NCBI GenBank assembly: GCA_947497245.1
Contig: CANMFO010000002.1
Coordinates: forward strand, 930,001 to 994,000
Source: an uncultured Flavobacteriaceae bacterium
GTDB taxonomy: Bacteria > Bacteroidota > Bacteroidia > Flavobacteriales > Flavobacteriaceae
Reading direction: 5' to 3'
Length of the DNA stretch: 64,000 nucleotides
The notes under the pieces: generated by a model
Told to the model about the DNA's origin: nothing
Seen by the model: the letters and a program-made list of their open reading frames with translations, nothing else
Databases searched by the model: none
Shown: positions 8,789-16,350 of the stretch, piece after piece
Layout: each line of letters starts with the position of its first letter
Numbering within the stretch: the first letter of the stretch is position 1
Position numbers and translations under genes: made by a program

Positions 8789-9031
8789 ATGGCAACAGTG
8801 GACAAAATACGAAATGGATTAATAGATAAGATCCTGACTATCCGAAACAAGGAATTTTTGGGGGCACTCGACAAACTTATTTCTTCCAGTGCATCGGAAA
8901 CCGATATAGTTAAACTTTCCGACGAACAAAAACAAATGCTGCAAATGAGTGAGGAAGATATCGAAAATGGAAGATTGATTTCACAGGATGAAATGGAAAA
9001 ACGCAATCTTGAATGGCTGAACACGATGTGA
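8789..9031 (+). CDS. Small antitoxin-like protein
   Basis: An 80-residue acidic protein (ATVDKIRNGLIDKILTIRN, DEQKQMLQMSEEDIENGRL, EMEKRNLEWL). It matches the short antitoxins found upstream of RelE/ParE toxins in Bacteroidota: an N-terminal amphipathic helix, a central LSDEQKQML segment and a C-terminal charged helix with ISQDEM. Its end overlaps by 19 bp the start of a broken RelE-family toxin gene, the usual order. It is complete and may still be expressed as an orphan antitoxin. Confidence 0.7.
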   Translation: MATVDKIRNGLIDKILTIRNKEFLGALDKLISSSASETDIVKLSDEQKQMLQMSEEDIENGRLISQDEMEKRNLEWLNTM

Positions 9032-9231
9032 TCTGGACCAAAACAGCCGATATTCAATTTGTTGGAATCCTTGAATATTGGTAAAAAGAAACAAGTCTAC
9101 CAGATGTCAGAGTGGCATCGTTAGGGAACTTTAGCATCTATTATAAAATAACCGGCGAGTCTATTATAATTTCCGCTTTTTGGGACAACCGACAGAATCC
9201 CAAAAAATTACTGGAAATTCTACAGGGCTGA
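9013..9231 (+). pseudogene. Broken RelE/ParE-family toxin
   Basis: The frame starts at the ATG at 9013 (MAEHDVIWTKTADIQFVGIL), typical of Bacteroidota RelE toxins, and reaches a TAA at 9082. It then continues in the same frame with LPDVRVASLGNFSIYYKITG and ends AFWDNRQNPKKLLEILQG, the family C-terminus. The family is normally about 95-100 residues. Here the parts total about 71, so roughly 25-30 residues between EYW and the LPDVR strand are missing. The deletion junction carries a GGTAAAAAGAAAC stretch that could reflect slippage between similar A-rich sites. The toxin should be inactive while its antitoxin remains. Confidence 0.8.
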
Positions 9232-9306
9232 AAATAACGCTACGCAACAAGACCTCCTATAAAAAGCCCTGGTCCGGTTCCCTAAAGCTGATCCATATTT
9301 TCCCCG

Positions 9307-9329
9307 CCTGCCGGACGGGCAGGTTTTTT
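9307..9329 (+). terminator. Hairpin plus T-run after the toxin remnant
   Basis: CCTGCC (9307-9312) pairs with GGCAGG (9318-9323), and six T follow. The CCTGCC/GGCAGG stem is also a common dispersed hairpin in this phylum, so terminator function is likely but not certain. Confidence 0.6.
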
Positions 9330-9375
9330 CCTTACCCCCTTTTATATACAGACAACTCCTGATCTTCCCATTTAT

Positions 9376-9440
9376 TCCGATATACGCACGGTTGTTACAT
9401 GGAGTTTTCTTCCTATTCATTTTATCAGCAGTTTTGAGGG
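9376..9440 (+). repeat. Dispersed leader repeat R2, copy a (diverged)
   Basis: GCACGGTTGTTACATGGAG (from 9386) and TTTTCTT then TTATCAGCAGTTTT align with the R2 copies at 14275-14350 and, inverted, 16020-16110. This copy is the most diverged and lies about 300 bp before susD, whereas the other two sit right before outer-membrane barrel genes. Confidence 0.55.
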
Positions 9441-9486
9441 ATATAACAGTGTCCCGACTCTCTTTGACCGTTCCCGGAAAGACTTG

Positions 9487-9627
9487 TTGAACAGTTCAAG
9501 AAGATAGGTTGAACATTTCAGGATGATAGGTTGAACATTTCGAGAGGATGGGTTGAACACATCAAGAGGATAGGTTGAACATTTCAGGATGATAGGTTGA
9601 ACATTTCAAGAAGACTTGTTGAACAAC
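9487..9627 (+). repeat. Six-unit 22-bp tandem repeat upstream of susD
   Basis: Six consecutive units of exactly 22 bp start at 9487 with consensus TTGAACATTTCAGGATGATA plus GG, followed by a partial seventh (TTGAACAACGCT). Variation is concentrated in the middle of the unit; TTGAAC is invariant. The array ends about 100 bp before the susD start, within the otherwise gene-free stretch 9232-9726. Confidence 0.85.
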
Positions 9628-9642
9628 GCTAGAAAAAGCCTT

Positions 9643-9658
9643 CCCGATAGCTATCGGG
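9643..9658. repeat. CCCGATAGCTATCGGG palindrome
   Basis: A perfect 16-bp palindrome. The same element recurs widely in flavobacterial intergenic regions. It lies 68 bp before the susD ATG. Its function is unknown. Confidence 0.7.
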
Positions 9659-9726
9659 ACGGACTCTCAGGAGATAACCGATAAAACAAAATGGATAACA
9701 GAACATACTAATAGAAATAGAACCAG

Positions 9727-11202
9727 ATGAAGACCAAAACATATTTTTTAGTGTCCCTGCTCCCGATGTGTATGGCCTGTGACGGATTCGAGGAAATGAA
9801 CCTAAACCCCAACGAACCCACCCAGGTGGCTACAGACGTCTTATTGCCGTCCGCTATCCGACAGGGCATGACCACCCTGGTCACCGAATCCTTCCTGTTG
9901 GGGAACAATATTGCACAGTTGACGGCCAAAACCTTGAGAACGGAGGTAGATGCCTACCATTGGAACGCTTTCCCCACGGTTTGGGAAGGCCTTTATACCA
10001 GTCTGACGGATATATCCCAAGTGGAAACCGCGGCGATCGCAGAGCAGAATGCCGTTCTGGAAGGCGTGGCCATTGTGCTCAGGAGCTACATCTTTGCCAC
10101 CCTTACCAATGCCTATGGCGATATACCCTATAGCGGGGCCATTGGCGGGGCCGAGGACAACTTTACCCCCAGCTATGACCCTCAGGAAACCATCTATACC
10201 GATCTGCTCTCCGAGCTCCGGCGCGCGGATGCGTTGTTGGCCTCCGGGAAGGGCAGTATAGATGGGGACATTCTTTTCAACGGAGATGCCTTGCAATGGC
10301 AGCGACTGGCCAATTCGCTCCGCCTAAGGTTATTGATGACGGCAAACAACCAGTTACCCGATGCAGGGACACGGTTCGCCCGTATCGTGGATGCGGGCAA
10401 TATCATCGGCTCCAACGATGAAAATGCCGTATTTACCTTTCTAAGGGGATTTCCGAACCAGTTTCCCCTGATCCCTTTAAAAACAGGCGATTTTGATGCC
10501 GTTGCGTTGAGTCAAACTTCGTACGGCCTTATGTTGGGGCATAACGACCCGCGATTGTCCCGTTATGCCCGCCCGGACAATGATGACTATAACGATCCGG
10601 TATTCTCAGGGGCTTTCAACGGTTCAAGTACTGCCGATTGTCACAAAGCGGGGTCCAGACTGGGCGCAGCATATTTCAATGATCCGGCCCAGACCCTGAC
10701 CAGTGAACTGGGGCTTGAAACGGCAAAAGGGATTATCATGACCTATGCCGAAGTGGAGTTTTTATTGGCGGAAGCCGCTGTTAAGGGCTGGATCAACGAT
10801 CCGGTGGAAACGCATTACCGCAACGGTATAGCGGCATCCATGGCGTATTATCAGGTGGACTATACCTCCTTCGGATGGGCCGGTTTTGAGGACTATTATG
10901 CCCGATCGGGGGTAGCCTATGCACAACCAACGGATGTTTGGGAGCAAAAATGGCTTTCCCTGTTCTTTACCGGCCTGGAGCCCTATTTCGAATTAAGGAG
11001 ATGGTATTTTGAAAGCGATTTCGATTGGAAGGGCATTCCCTTCATGGGCCCCGCCTGTGGTAACCTGAACAATGACAGGTTGCCGCTGAAGTTCACCTAT
11101 CCCGGACAGGAACAGAGTTTAAACCAGGCCAACTACCGGGACGCTTTGGAAAGGATCGGCGGGTCCAATGATTTTAATGCGCCGATCTGGTTGGTGCGAT
11201 GA
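9727..11202 (+). CDS. SusD/RagB-family nutrient-binding lipoprotein
   Basis: A 491-residue SusD-like surface lipoprotein. The signal peptide ends PMCMAC with the lipidated Cys at 18, followed by DGFEEMNLNPNEPT, the usual start of the SusD_2-type subfamily. The body is helical with TPR-like segments (VLEGVAIVLRSYIFATLTNA, YGDIPYSGA, LQWQRLANSLRLRLLMTANN) and the C-terminal PNDxxP-like region with KFTYPGQEQSLN. SusD caps the SusC transporter and captures its substrate. Its SusC gene lies upstream at 4179-7478, separated by toxin-antitoxin genes, so the two may no longer share one transcript. The 22-bp tandem repeat just upstream may be part of its own regulatory region. Confidence 0.93.
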   Translation: MKTKTYFLVSLLPMCMACDGFEEMNLNPNEPTQVATDVLLPSAIRQGMTTLVTESFLLGNNIAQLTAKTLRTEVDAYHWNAFPTVWEGLYTSLTDISQVETAAIAEQNAVLEGVAIVLRSYIFATLTNAYGDIPYSGAIGGAEDNFTPSYDPQETIYTDLLSELRRADALLASGKGSIDGDILFNGDALQWQRLANSLRLRLLMTANNQLPDAGTRFARIVDAGNIIGSNDENAVFTFLRGFPNQFPLIPLKTGDFDAVALSQTSYGLMLGHNDPRLSRYARPDNDDYNDPVFSGAFNGSSTADCHKAGSRLGAAYFNDPAQTLTSELGLETAKGIIMTYAEVEFLLAEAAVKGWINDPVETHYRNGIAASMAYYQVDYTSFGWAGFEDYYARSGVAYAQPTDVWEQKWLSLFFTGLEPYFELRRWYFESDFDWKGIPFMGPACGNLNNDRLPLKFTYPGQEQSLNQANYRDALERIGGSNDFNAPIWLVR

Positions 11203-11212
11203 ACGGTTGGCG

Positions 11213-11282
11213 GTGTTCAGTAGGCAGTGCTCAGTAGGCAGTGTTCAGTAAGCAGCGTTCAGTAGGCAGTGGGCAGTAGGTA
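11213..11282 (+). repeat. Five-unit 14-bp tandem repeat; rest of 11203-11495
   Basis: Five consecutive 14-bp units with consensus GTGTTCAGTAGGCA, plus an isolated copy at about 11356. The remaining gap before the BCCT gene holds low-complexity Bacteroidota intergenic sequence (TATGAATTATGAGTGATGAG; GTCATTCAGAGCGGCGC; AACCTTAAACCTTGAACC). I see no gene in it. Confidence 0.8.
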
Positions 11283-11495
11283 GTTCTGTTATGAATTATG
11301 AGTGATGAGTTTGCGCGTTGCGTAGAGCGTTTAGCGCATTGCGCCATGTTTGACAGTGTTCAGTAGGCAGTAGGTAATGGTACTAGAGATTCCTTGTAGG
11401 TTCGGAATGATAGATCAAGGCGTATTGTCATTCAGAGCGGCGCATCGTGAAGCGAAGAATCTCAAACCTTAAACCTTGAACCAAAAACCAAATAC

Positions 11496-13079
11496 GTGAA
11501 AAACAGCAAAAAGTACTTCGATATTCACGCCCCGGTGTTCTATCCATCCGCCGGGCTCATTCTTGTCTTCATTATACTTGTCCTTTGGATCGGCGGGCCC
11601 GTGGAAGGGATTTTTACCGATGTCCGGTCCTGGATCATGGAACAGGTCGGCTGGCTTTTTATACTGACCGTTAACATACTTCTGGTCGTTGTGCTTTATT
11701 TCGCCTTCGGCAAGTTTGGAAAACTGAGGTTGGGAGGGGAGAGCAGCAGACCGGAATTCAGTCGCTTTGGCTGGTTCGCCATGCTTTTTTCCGCGGGAAT
11801 GGGTATTGGATTGCTCTTTTTTAGTGTGGCCGAACCTATGGCCAATTTTGTTTCCCCTCCCGTGGCTGTCGGGGATATGGCCGGGAAAACGCACAACGCC
11901 TTGGTGTATACTTATCTGCATTGGGGCCTGCACGCCTGGGGAATCTACGCCTTGATCGGACTGGCCCTGGCCTTTTTCGCGTTCAACAAAAAACTTCCGC
12001 TTGCCATCCGTTCCGTTTTTTTCCCGCTCCTGGGCAAGAAGATCTATGGCCCCTTTGGCGATGTGGTCGATGTGCTTAGTGTTGTGGCCACCCTTTTTGG
12101 CCTGGCCGCTTCCCTGGGCTTTGGTGCCCAACAGATCGCCTCGGGCCTCCATTACCGTTTTGGTACCCCCAACGATGTTTGGATGCAAGTAGGGCTCATT
12201 GGTGGCATTACCCTTGCCGCCACAATTTCTGTGGTGCTCGGACTGGACAAGGGTATACGGGTGTTGAGCGAGCTCAATATAAAGCTCGGCGCCGTTTTTT
12301 TGGCCTTGATGCTCCTTTTGGGCCCCACCTTCTTTCTTATGGAAGGATTTATCCAGACCGTCGGTGGCTATGTACAGGAAATTGTGGGCCTGGGCACCTG
12401 GACCGATGTATACTCGAATGGCGGACAAGATCGTGATACCCTCTTCTATTGGGCCTGGTGGATTTCGTGGTCGCCCTTTGTAGGCCTATTCATAGCGAGG
12501 GTCTCCAAAGGCCGCACCGTAAGGGAATTTGTGCTGGGGGTCCTATTGGTCCCTACCTTGCTTACCTTTTTGTGGATATCGGTTTTTGGGGGCTCGGCCC
12601 TGTTCCTGGAGATCAATGGCATTGGAAGCGTAGCCCGGGCTGTTGAAGACGATGTTTCCACGGCCCTGTTCGCCATGCTCAAAGAATTCCCCCTGGATTT
12701 TATCACGGGTCTTGTTGGGATTGTCCTGGTTACGAGCTTTTTTGTTACATCGTCCGACTCGGGTTCCCTGGTCATAGATAACATTACCAGTGGTGGAAAA
12801 TTGGATGCTCCGGTAGGACAGCGCATTTTCTGGGCCCTTTCCGAAGGAGGCGTGGCCATAACCCTATTGTTGGGCGGTGGGTTGGTGGCTTTACAGTCCG
12901 CAGCCCTGAGCGCTGGCCTTCCTTTTGCCATAATATTGTTGATTATCTGCTACAGTCTGTACAAAGGACTATCGGAAGAATATCGAAAACTACAGCGGAG
13001 GCGATTGCGGAAGGATAGGAACATGTACAAGAAAACGATCAAACGGATCATCTTCTTATCGAAAGGTGAAAATATATAA
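11496..13079 (+). CDS. BCCT-family betaine/choline/carnitine transporter
   Basis: A 527-residue inner-membrane transporter with about 12 hydrophobic helices. The BCCT signatures are clear: SAGMGIGLLFFSVAEP early, HWGLHAWGIYALIGL in the middle, and WWISWSPFVGLFIARVSKGR, the Trp-rich substrate region. These proteins couple Na+ or H+ to uptake of glycine betaine, choline or carnitine, often for osmoprotection. The start is GTG at 11496 (MKNSKKYFDIHAPVFYPSAG); no ATG in frame precedes the first helix. The last ~30 codons (from LQRRRLRKDR) lie within repeat R1 copy C, so the C-terminal tail is repeat-derived or the source of the repeat. Confidence 0.93.
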   Translation: MKNSKKYFDIHAPVFYPSAGLILVFIILVLWIGGPVEGIFTDVRSWIMEQVGWLFILTVNILLVVVLYFAFGKFGKLRLGGESSRPEFSRFGWFAMLFSAGMGIGLLFFSVAEPMANFVSPPVAVGDMAGKTHNALVYTYLHWGLHAWGIYALIGLALAFFAFNKKLPLAIRSVFFPLLGKKIYGPFGDVVDVLSVVATLFGLAASLGFGAQQIASGLHYRFGTPNDVWMQVGLIGGITLAATISVVLGLDKGIRVLSELNIKLGAVFLALMLLLGPTFFLMEGFIQTVGGYVQEIVGLGTWTDVYSNGGQDRDTLFYWAWWISWSPFVGLFIARVSKGRTVREFVLGVLLVPTLLTFLWISVFGGSALFLEINGIGSVARAVEDDVSTALFAMLKEFPLDFITGLVGIVLVTSFFVTSSDSGSLVIDNITSGGKLDAPVGQRIFWALSEGGVAITLLLGGGLVALQSAALSAGLPFAIILLIICYSLYKGLSEEYRKLQRRRLRKDRNMYKKTIKRIIFLSKGENI

Positions 13080-13105
13080 AACCGAATAACCACTATGAGT
13101 TTATA
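12985..13105 (+). repeat. Dispersed repeat R1, copy C, overlapping the BCCT 3' end
   Basis: Shares GGCGATTGCGGAA, AAGAAAACGATCAAAC, GGTGAAAAT and CCGAATAA with copies A and B. It supplies the last codons and the stop of the BCCT transporter (tail YKKTIKRIIFLSKGENI). In copy B the equivalent frame encodes a different tail, so the repeat is not conserved as one protein end. Confidence 0.7.
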
Positions 13106-13183
13106 AAGGCATATGATTCCATACCTATCGGAAGGCACGGTTTCTGACCTGGGGTCTGGATTATAGCACTAAAGCACATCGAT

Positions 13184-13600
13184 ATGGATAAGGTACCAGA
13201 TCTTGGAAAGACCATAAAAAAACTGGAGTTCCCCAATATATCGGCACACCTGATTGTCCCAAGGGGCGGACGTTTTGTCCTTAACTGTTCCACGGGGGTA
13301 AAGACATTGGCAGATTTTTACAGGGCTTGGCCGCTCTTGGAATACTTAAGGCCGGCAATCCATATCCTTGGTGGGGAGAAAGACCAGGAAGTTCTTGGTA
13401 TACGCCTGGAACGGGGCAAACACGGCGGGACCAAAATCACCTATTATCAAGGGCTCCTTGAAAACGATAGGGAAATTGCGGATGAACTTTTCAACAACTT
13501 CGATTTTCCCCCGAAAAAAGTAGCCTTGCAATACCTAAAAGGCGTCCTGGTCCTGTACCGGGAAAGGGACCTTTGGTTATGGGGACCGCTACAGAATTGA
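13184..13600 (+). CDS. Hypothetical protein, 138 residues
   Basis: Not recognised. A soluble protein without signal peptide or membrane helix. It begins MDKVPDLGKTIKKLEFPNIS and shows strand-like segments (AHLIVPRGGRFVLN, IHILGGEKDQEVLGIRL, TKITYYQGL) and a C-terminal LKGVLVLYRERDLWLWGP. Codon use matches the surrounding genes, there are no internal stops and no strong competing frame, so it is probably real. It sits alone after the BCCT transporter. Confidence 0.55.
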   Translation: MDKVPDLGKTIKKLEFPNISAHLIVPRGGRFVLNCSTGVKTLADFYRAWPLLEYLRPAIHILGGEKDQEVLGIRLERGKHGGTKITYYQGLLENDREIADELFNNFDFPPKKVALQYLKGVLVLYRERDLWLWGPLQN

Positions 13601-13723
13601 AAGTATGGACCAATTTCCCCATCCGTGGACGGGAAGGCCCATATTTTGGAAAACTTCGGTGATTCACAATAGGCCGATTTTTTTGAAAACACCGCTAGGA
13701 ATGGCAAGATATCATCAAGAGCT

Positions 13724-14158
13724 ATGAAAACAATCATGACCGTTGCTTTGGTAATACTATCCATCTATGGCCGATCACAGGACCCGGCCAATGGAATGTT
13801 GGACCGACCAGAGATACCGAACCTGAACGTTCATACCCTGGATTTGAAAAATCTGGAAGTCCAACGGAACTTGGACGAGATTTTAAGACTTGAAAGGAAA
13901 AGGAAGGGCAACAAGACGGTTGGAATCATACTGAGTTCGGTCTCTGTCACGGCCATACTTGGCGGGGGCGCCATGCTCTTAAAAGGGGGCAGGGAAGAAC
14001 ACGGCATACTGACGGCCCTTGGGGGCATAGCCATCAGCAGCGGAGTGGTCAGTGGCGGAATTTCAGTGGCCTTCTGGGACTCGTCGAAGAGGAGAAAACG
14101 GGAACGGGACCGACTGATCGAAAAAATCAACGGCAAAGACGGTTTGGGCCTCGATTGA
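13724..14158 (+). CDS. Hypothetical envelope protein with C-terminal membrane helices
   Basis: A 144-residue protein. The N-terminus MKTIMTVALVILSIYGRSQD looks like a signal peptide cut before QDP. A short polar region contains a charged helix (VQRNLDEILRLERKRKGN). Two hydrophobic, Gly-rich segments follow (TVGIILSSVSVTAILGGGAM and ILTALGGIAISSGVVSGGIS), then a basic tail (KRRKRERDRLIEKING). The layout suggests a periplasmic helix with a two-helix membrane anchor. I do not recognise a family. The next gene on the same strand encodes an outer-membrane barrel. Confidence 0.6.
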   Translation: MKTIMTVALVILSIYGRSQDPANGMLDRPEIPNLNVHTLDLKNLEVQRNLDEILRLERKRKGNKTVGIILSSVSVTAILGGGAMLLKGGREEHGILTALGGIAISSGVVSGGISVAFWDSSKRRKRERDRLIEKINGKDGLGLD

Positions 14159-14274
14159 AAAGCGTTGGGAATCGTCAGATTCCCTATAAAGTGTCAGGCA
14201 AGGTATGCGTGCCCATAGGTTTCCCTTATGTCCCGCAGTTTGCACAATCTTCAAGATTTTCCTGGTTTCATTCC

Positions 14275-14350
14275 ACCTATCACCATATACGCCCGAATAT
14301 TACATGGGTTTTTCTTTCCAACCTTTTTATCTGCAGTTTTACGGGCTAAA
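14275..14350 (+). repeat. Leader repeat R2, copy b, upstream of a barrel gene
   Basis: Contains a 26-bp core (14291-14316: GCCCGAATATTACATGGG then TTTTTCTT) identical to the inverted copy at 16063-16088. Flanking similarity includes TTATCTGCAGTTTTA. It ends about 35 bp before the ATG at 14383 and points toward that gene. Confidence 0.75.
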
Positions 14351-14382
14351 TCGGGGTTTGCCCCTTATCAAAGACCTTTCTT

Positions 14383-15057
14383 ATGAAAAAAAAGACCTTA
14401 GTTGCCATCTGCTTCCTTTTAACGGTTTGTTCAACAACAAAACTGCACTCGCAGGGAAACGTTTCGATACATTTGGGTCCCTCCTTACCTGTATCGGATT
14501 TTGCATCGGATGACGGTCCTACGGGTGCCGCTGCCGCCATTGGCTTGAATATTGGGGTTCAGTACCGCTACCCTTTCCGGGAAAACGGATTTGGCCTGTT
14601 CGGCGGTCTCGACCTCCACTACAATGGACTAAAGAAAAGTGCCAAGGATGCCACGGAGAATGTTTTGAAGATTTTGGACCTGAAGGAGGCCGACATCAAG
14701 TACCCCAAATATATCAACATACCGCTTACGGCCGGATTGGACTATACCTTTCAGGTAGATTATAGCGTTGCACTATTTGCACAAGGGGGACTGGCCGTGA
14801 ATTTCCTCAAGGCAACGGATCTGGTAATCGGGGCCAATGACTTGGAGTTCCGGTCGAAGACGGATCTGGCGACCGGTATCGGCTTCAAAGTAGGGGGCGG
14901 TGTTCTGATCAAGGACAGGTTTTCCATATCCATTGATTATCTGGGGCTGGGGAAACATGATATCGATGGTTCAGTGCAGGGACATGGGGTGTCCCAAAAA
15001 ATCGATGGGGAACAAAAGGTCACAATGCTGGCCCTGGCGTTGGGGGTCAAATTTTAG
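14383..15057 (+). CDS. Outer-membrane beta-barrel protein (PorT/OmpW-like size)
   Basis: A 224-residue protein with a signal peptide (KKKTLVAICFLLTVCSTTKL, cleavage near HSQG). Alternating-residue amphipathic strands follow (VSIHLGPSLPVSDF, IGLNIGVQYRYPF, FGLFGGLDLHYNGLKK, IPLTAGLDYTFQ, SVALFAQGGLAVNF, GIGFKVGGGVLIKDRFSISI). The last strand ends LALALGVKF with a terminal Phe, the usual barrel-assembly signal. The length fits an 8-strand barrel of the outer-membrane 'porin family' group in Bacteroidota. The function is not predictable. It lies just downstream of leader repeat R2. Confidence 0.8.
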   Translation: MKKKTLVAICFLLTVCSTTKLHSQGNVSIHLGPSLPVSDFASDDGPTGAAAAIGLNIGVQYRYPFRENGFGLFGGLDLHYNGLKKSAKDATENVLKILDLKEADIKYPKYINIPLTAGLDYTFQVDYSVALFAQGGLAVNFLKATDLVIGANDLEFRSKTDLATGIGFKVGGGVLIKDRFSISIDYLGLGKHDIDGSVQGHGVSQKIDGEQKVTMLALALGVKF

Positions 15058-15123
15058 ATTGGACCGCAAGGGCAGATCGCCCATTTTTCATTTATGGATT
15101 TCCGATCAAAGATCAAGATAGGG

Positions 15124-15969
15124 TCAAAGGGTAAACCGAAGCCCCAAAAGGATGTTATGGTTCCCAAATACTACCCGTGCCTTTCCCAAGCGGGGGTCCA
15201 GGCTGTTAAAACCGGGGGGTTCGGTCGCGAGATAGCGATAAATGGCGGAAAGGGCCAAGGTCCGGTCCATCCGAAGCGATATCCCAGCTGTTAGCTGATA
15301 GGCGAGGACCGTATCGGAGTCCTCGATCACATGGGCTCCGTCAAGTTGGGCGTCCAGGGCCATATCCATAAAACCTAAGCCGCCCCCTAGGACGAACGCC
15401 ATTTGGTCCATCTCCATACCGATCTGGGCTGGGCGGAGGTCACAATATACATTTCCCAGGCCGTACCACCCGCCGATGGTCCCATCTACTAGGGGCTCAA
15501 CGATTCGCCCACCCGCCCAGAACCTATAATCCTCCAGGGCGCTCCGTAGGTGGCCTCCGATAATTTCCCAACGAAACCAGGGACCAAGGCTGTGTCCTGC
15601 CGCTATTTCCAACAGTCGACCAGGTTTGGTATCGAAGGTACTACGGGCTCCCTTGCCAAAGACTTGTTCCAGGCGATCCACCTGTAATTTGGTATCGTTA
15701 AAAAACGAAAGGCCGCCCCGGATCTCGATATAGGGACCGCCGGCCAATCGTACGGTTTGATTTCCTGGAGCGTGCGAACCGGTAAAAGGGTGGGCAGGAA
15801 GGTGCAGATGGTGGCTTGAAACTCCAATTTCCATATCCTGTGGACCTTGCCCTTTGGATTGAAGTGGGGCAGCTGTATATTGGGGAAACAACAGATGCCC
15901 AGAACATAGCAGGACACCAAATACTAAGGTCCTTGCCTTCACGATGGATGGTATTGATCTCATTGGCAT
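15124..15969 (-). CDS. Outer-membrane barrel protein
   Basis: A 281-residue protein with an N-terminal hydrophobic segment (KARTLVFGVLLCSGHLLFPQ) serving as signal peptide. Strand-like segments follow (VRLAGGPYIEIRGGLSFF, RLLEIAAGHSLGPWFRWEII, MAFVLGGGLGFMDMAL, AYQLTAGISLRMDRTLALSA). The end, ALSAIYRYLATEPP then HNILLGLRFTL, resembles the last two strands of surface-antigen / OmpA-type barrels, where 'YRY..T..P' and 'H....GLR..F' recur. It is probably an 8- to 10-strand barrel of unknown ligand. It converges with the barrel gene at 14383-15057 and is preceded by an R2 leader repeat in its own orientation. Confidence 0.7.
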   Translation of the reverse strand: MPMRSIPSIVKARTLVFGVLLCSGHLLFPQYTAAPLQSKGQGPQDMEIGVSSHHLHLPAHPFTGSHAPGNQTVRLAGGPYIEIRGGLSFFNDTKLQVDRLEQVFGKGARSTFDTKPGRLLEIAAGHSLGPWFRWEIIGGHLRSALEDYRFWAGGRIVEPLVDGTIGGWYGLGNVYCDLRPAQIGMEMDQMAFVLGGGLGFMDMALDAQLDGAHVIEDSDTVLAYQLTAGISLRMDRTLALSAIYRYLATEPPGFNSLDPRLGKARVVFGNHNILLGLRFTL

Positions 15970-16019
15970 AGGTGTCTCGGCCCTGTTTTTGGCACCTCTT
16001 TGGAGGATTCTGTTCTACG

Positions 16020-16110
16020 AGGCCCTTTTTATACTGCCAAAACTCGGAATTAATGGACTGTGAAGAAAAACCCATGTAATATTCGGGCACATAGCGACAT
16101 AAGTGGTAAT
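16020..16110 (-). repeat. Leader repeat R2, copy c, upstream of the minus-strand barrel gene
   Basis: Reverse complement of the R2 core lies at 16063-16088 and is identical over 26 bp to copy b. It points toward the gene starting at 15969 and ends about 50 bp before it. The remaining gap to 16350 is non-coding; I see nothing else specific in it. Confidence 0.75.
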
Positions 16111-16350
16111 CGGTACCGCTATCAAAATACTTTTTTCATCCCCAAGTGTAACTTTTTGGATTTATTGAACTCCCTTATAGTGGGACTGCCTTCAAGAAGG
16201 AGGGAAAACCGTATTGCGAAAGGAAAAATATAGCGCGGTGGCCCAGGGAATAGGGAAAATTTCAGGGGGCAGGAGAAAAAATAGTGGAAAACTGTTACCA
16301 AACCGCAATGAGGGAGTCTTTTATGGTAACAGGCCAAATCCGGACAAGAA

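Noticed and set aside
9180-9362. A 60-residue frame over the toxin remnant (MGQPTESQKITG...)
   Set aside because: It is out of frame with the recognisable toxin C-terminus and runs through the terminator hairpin.
9487-9627. CRISPR array
   Set aside because: Units are contiguous 22-bp repeats without unique spacers, and there are no cas genes.
11469-12428. A 319-residue minus-strand frame across the BCCT gene
   Set aside because: Composition is His/Gly/Gln-rich as expected from the antisense of a membrane protein; the plus-strand gene is certain.
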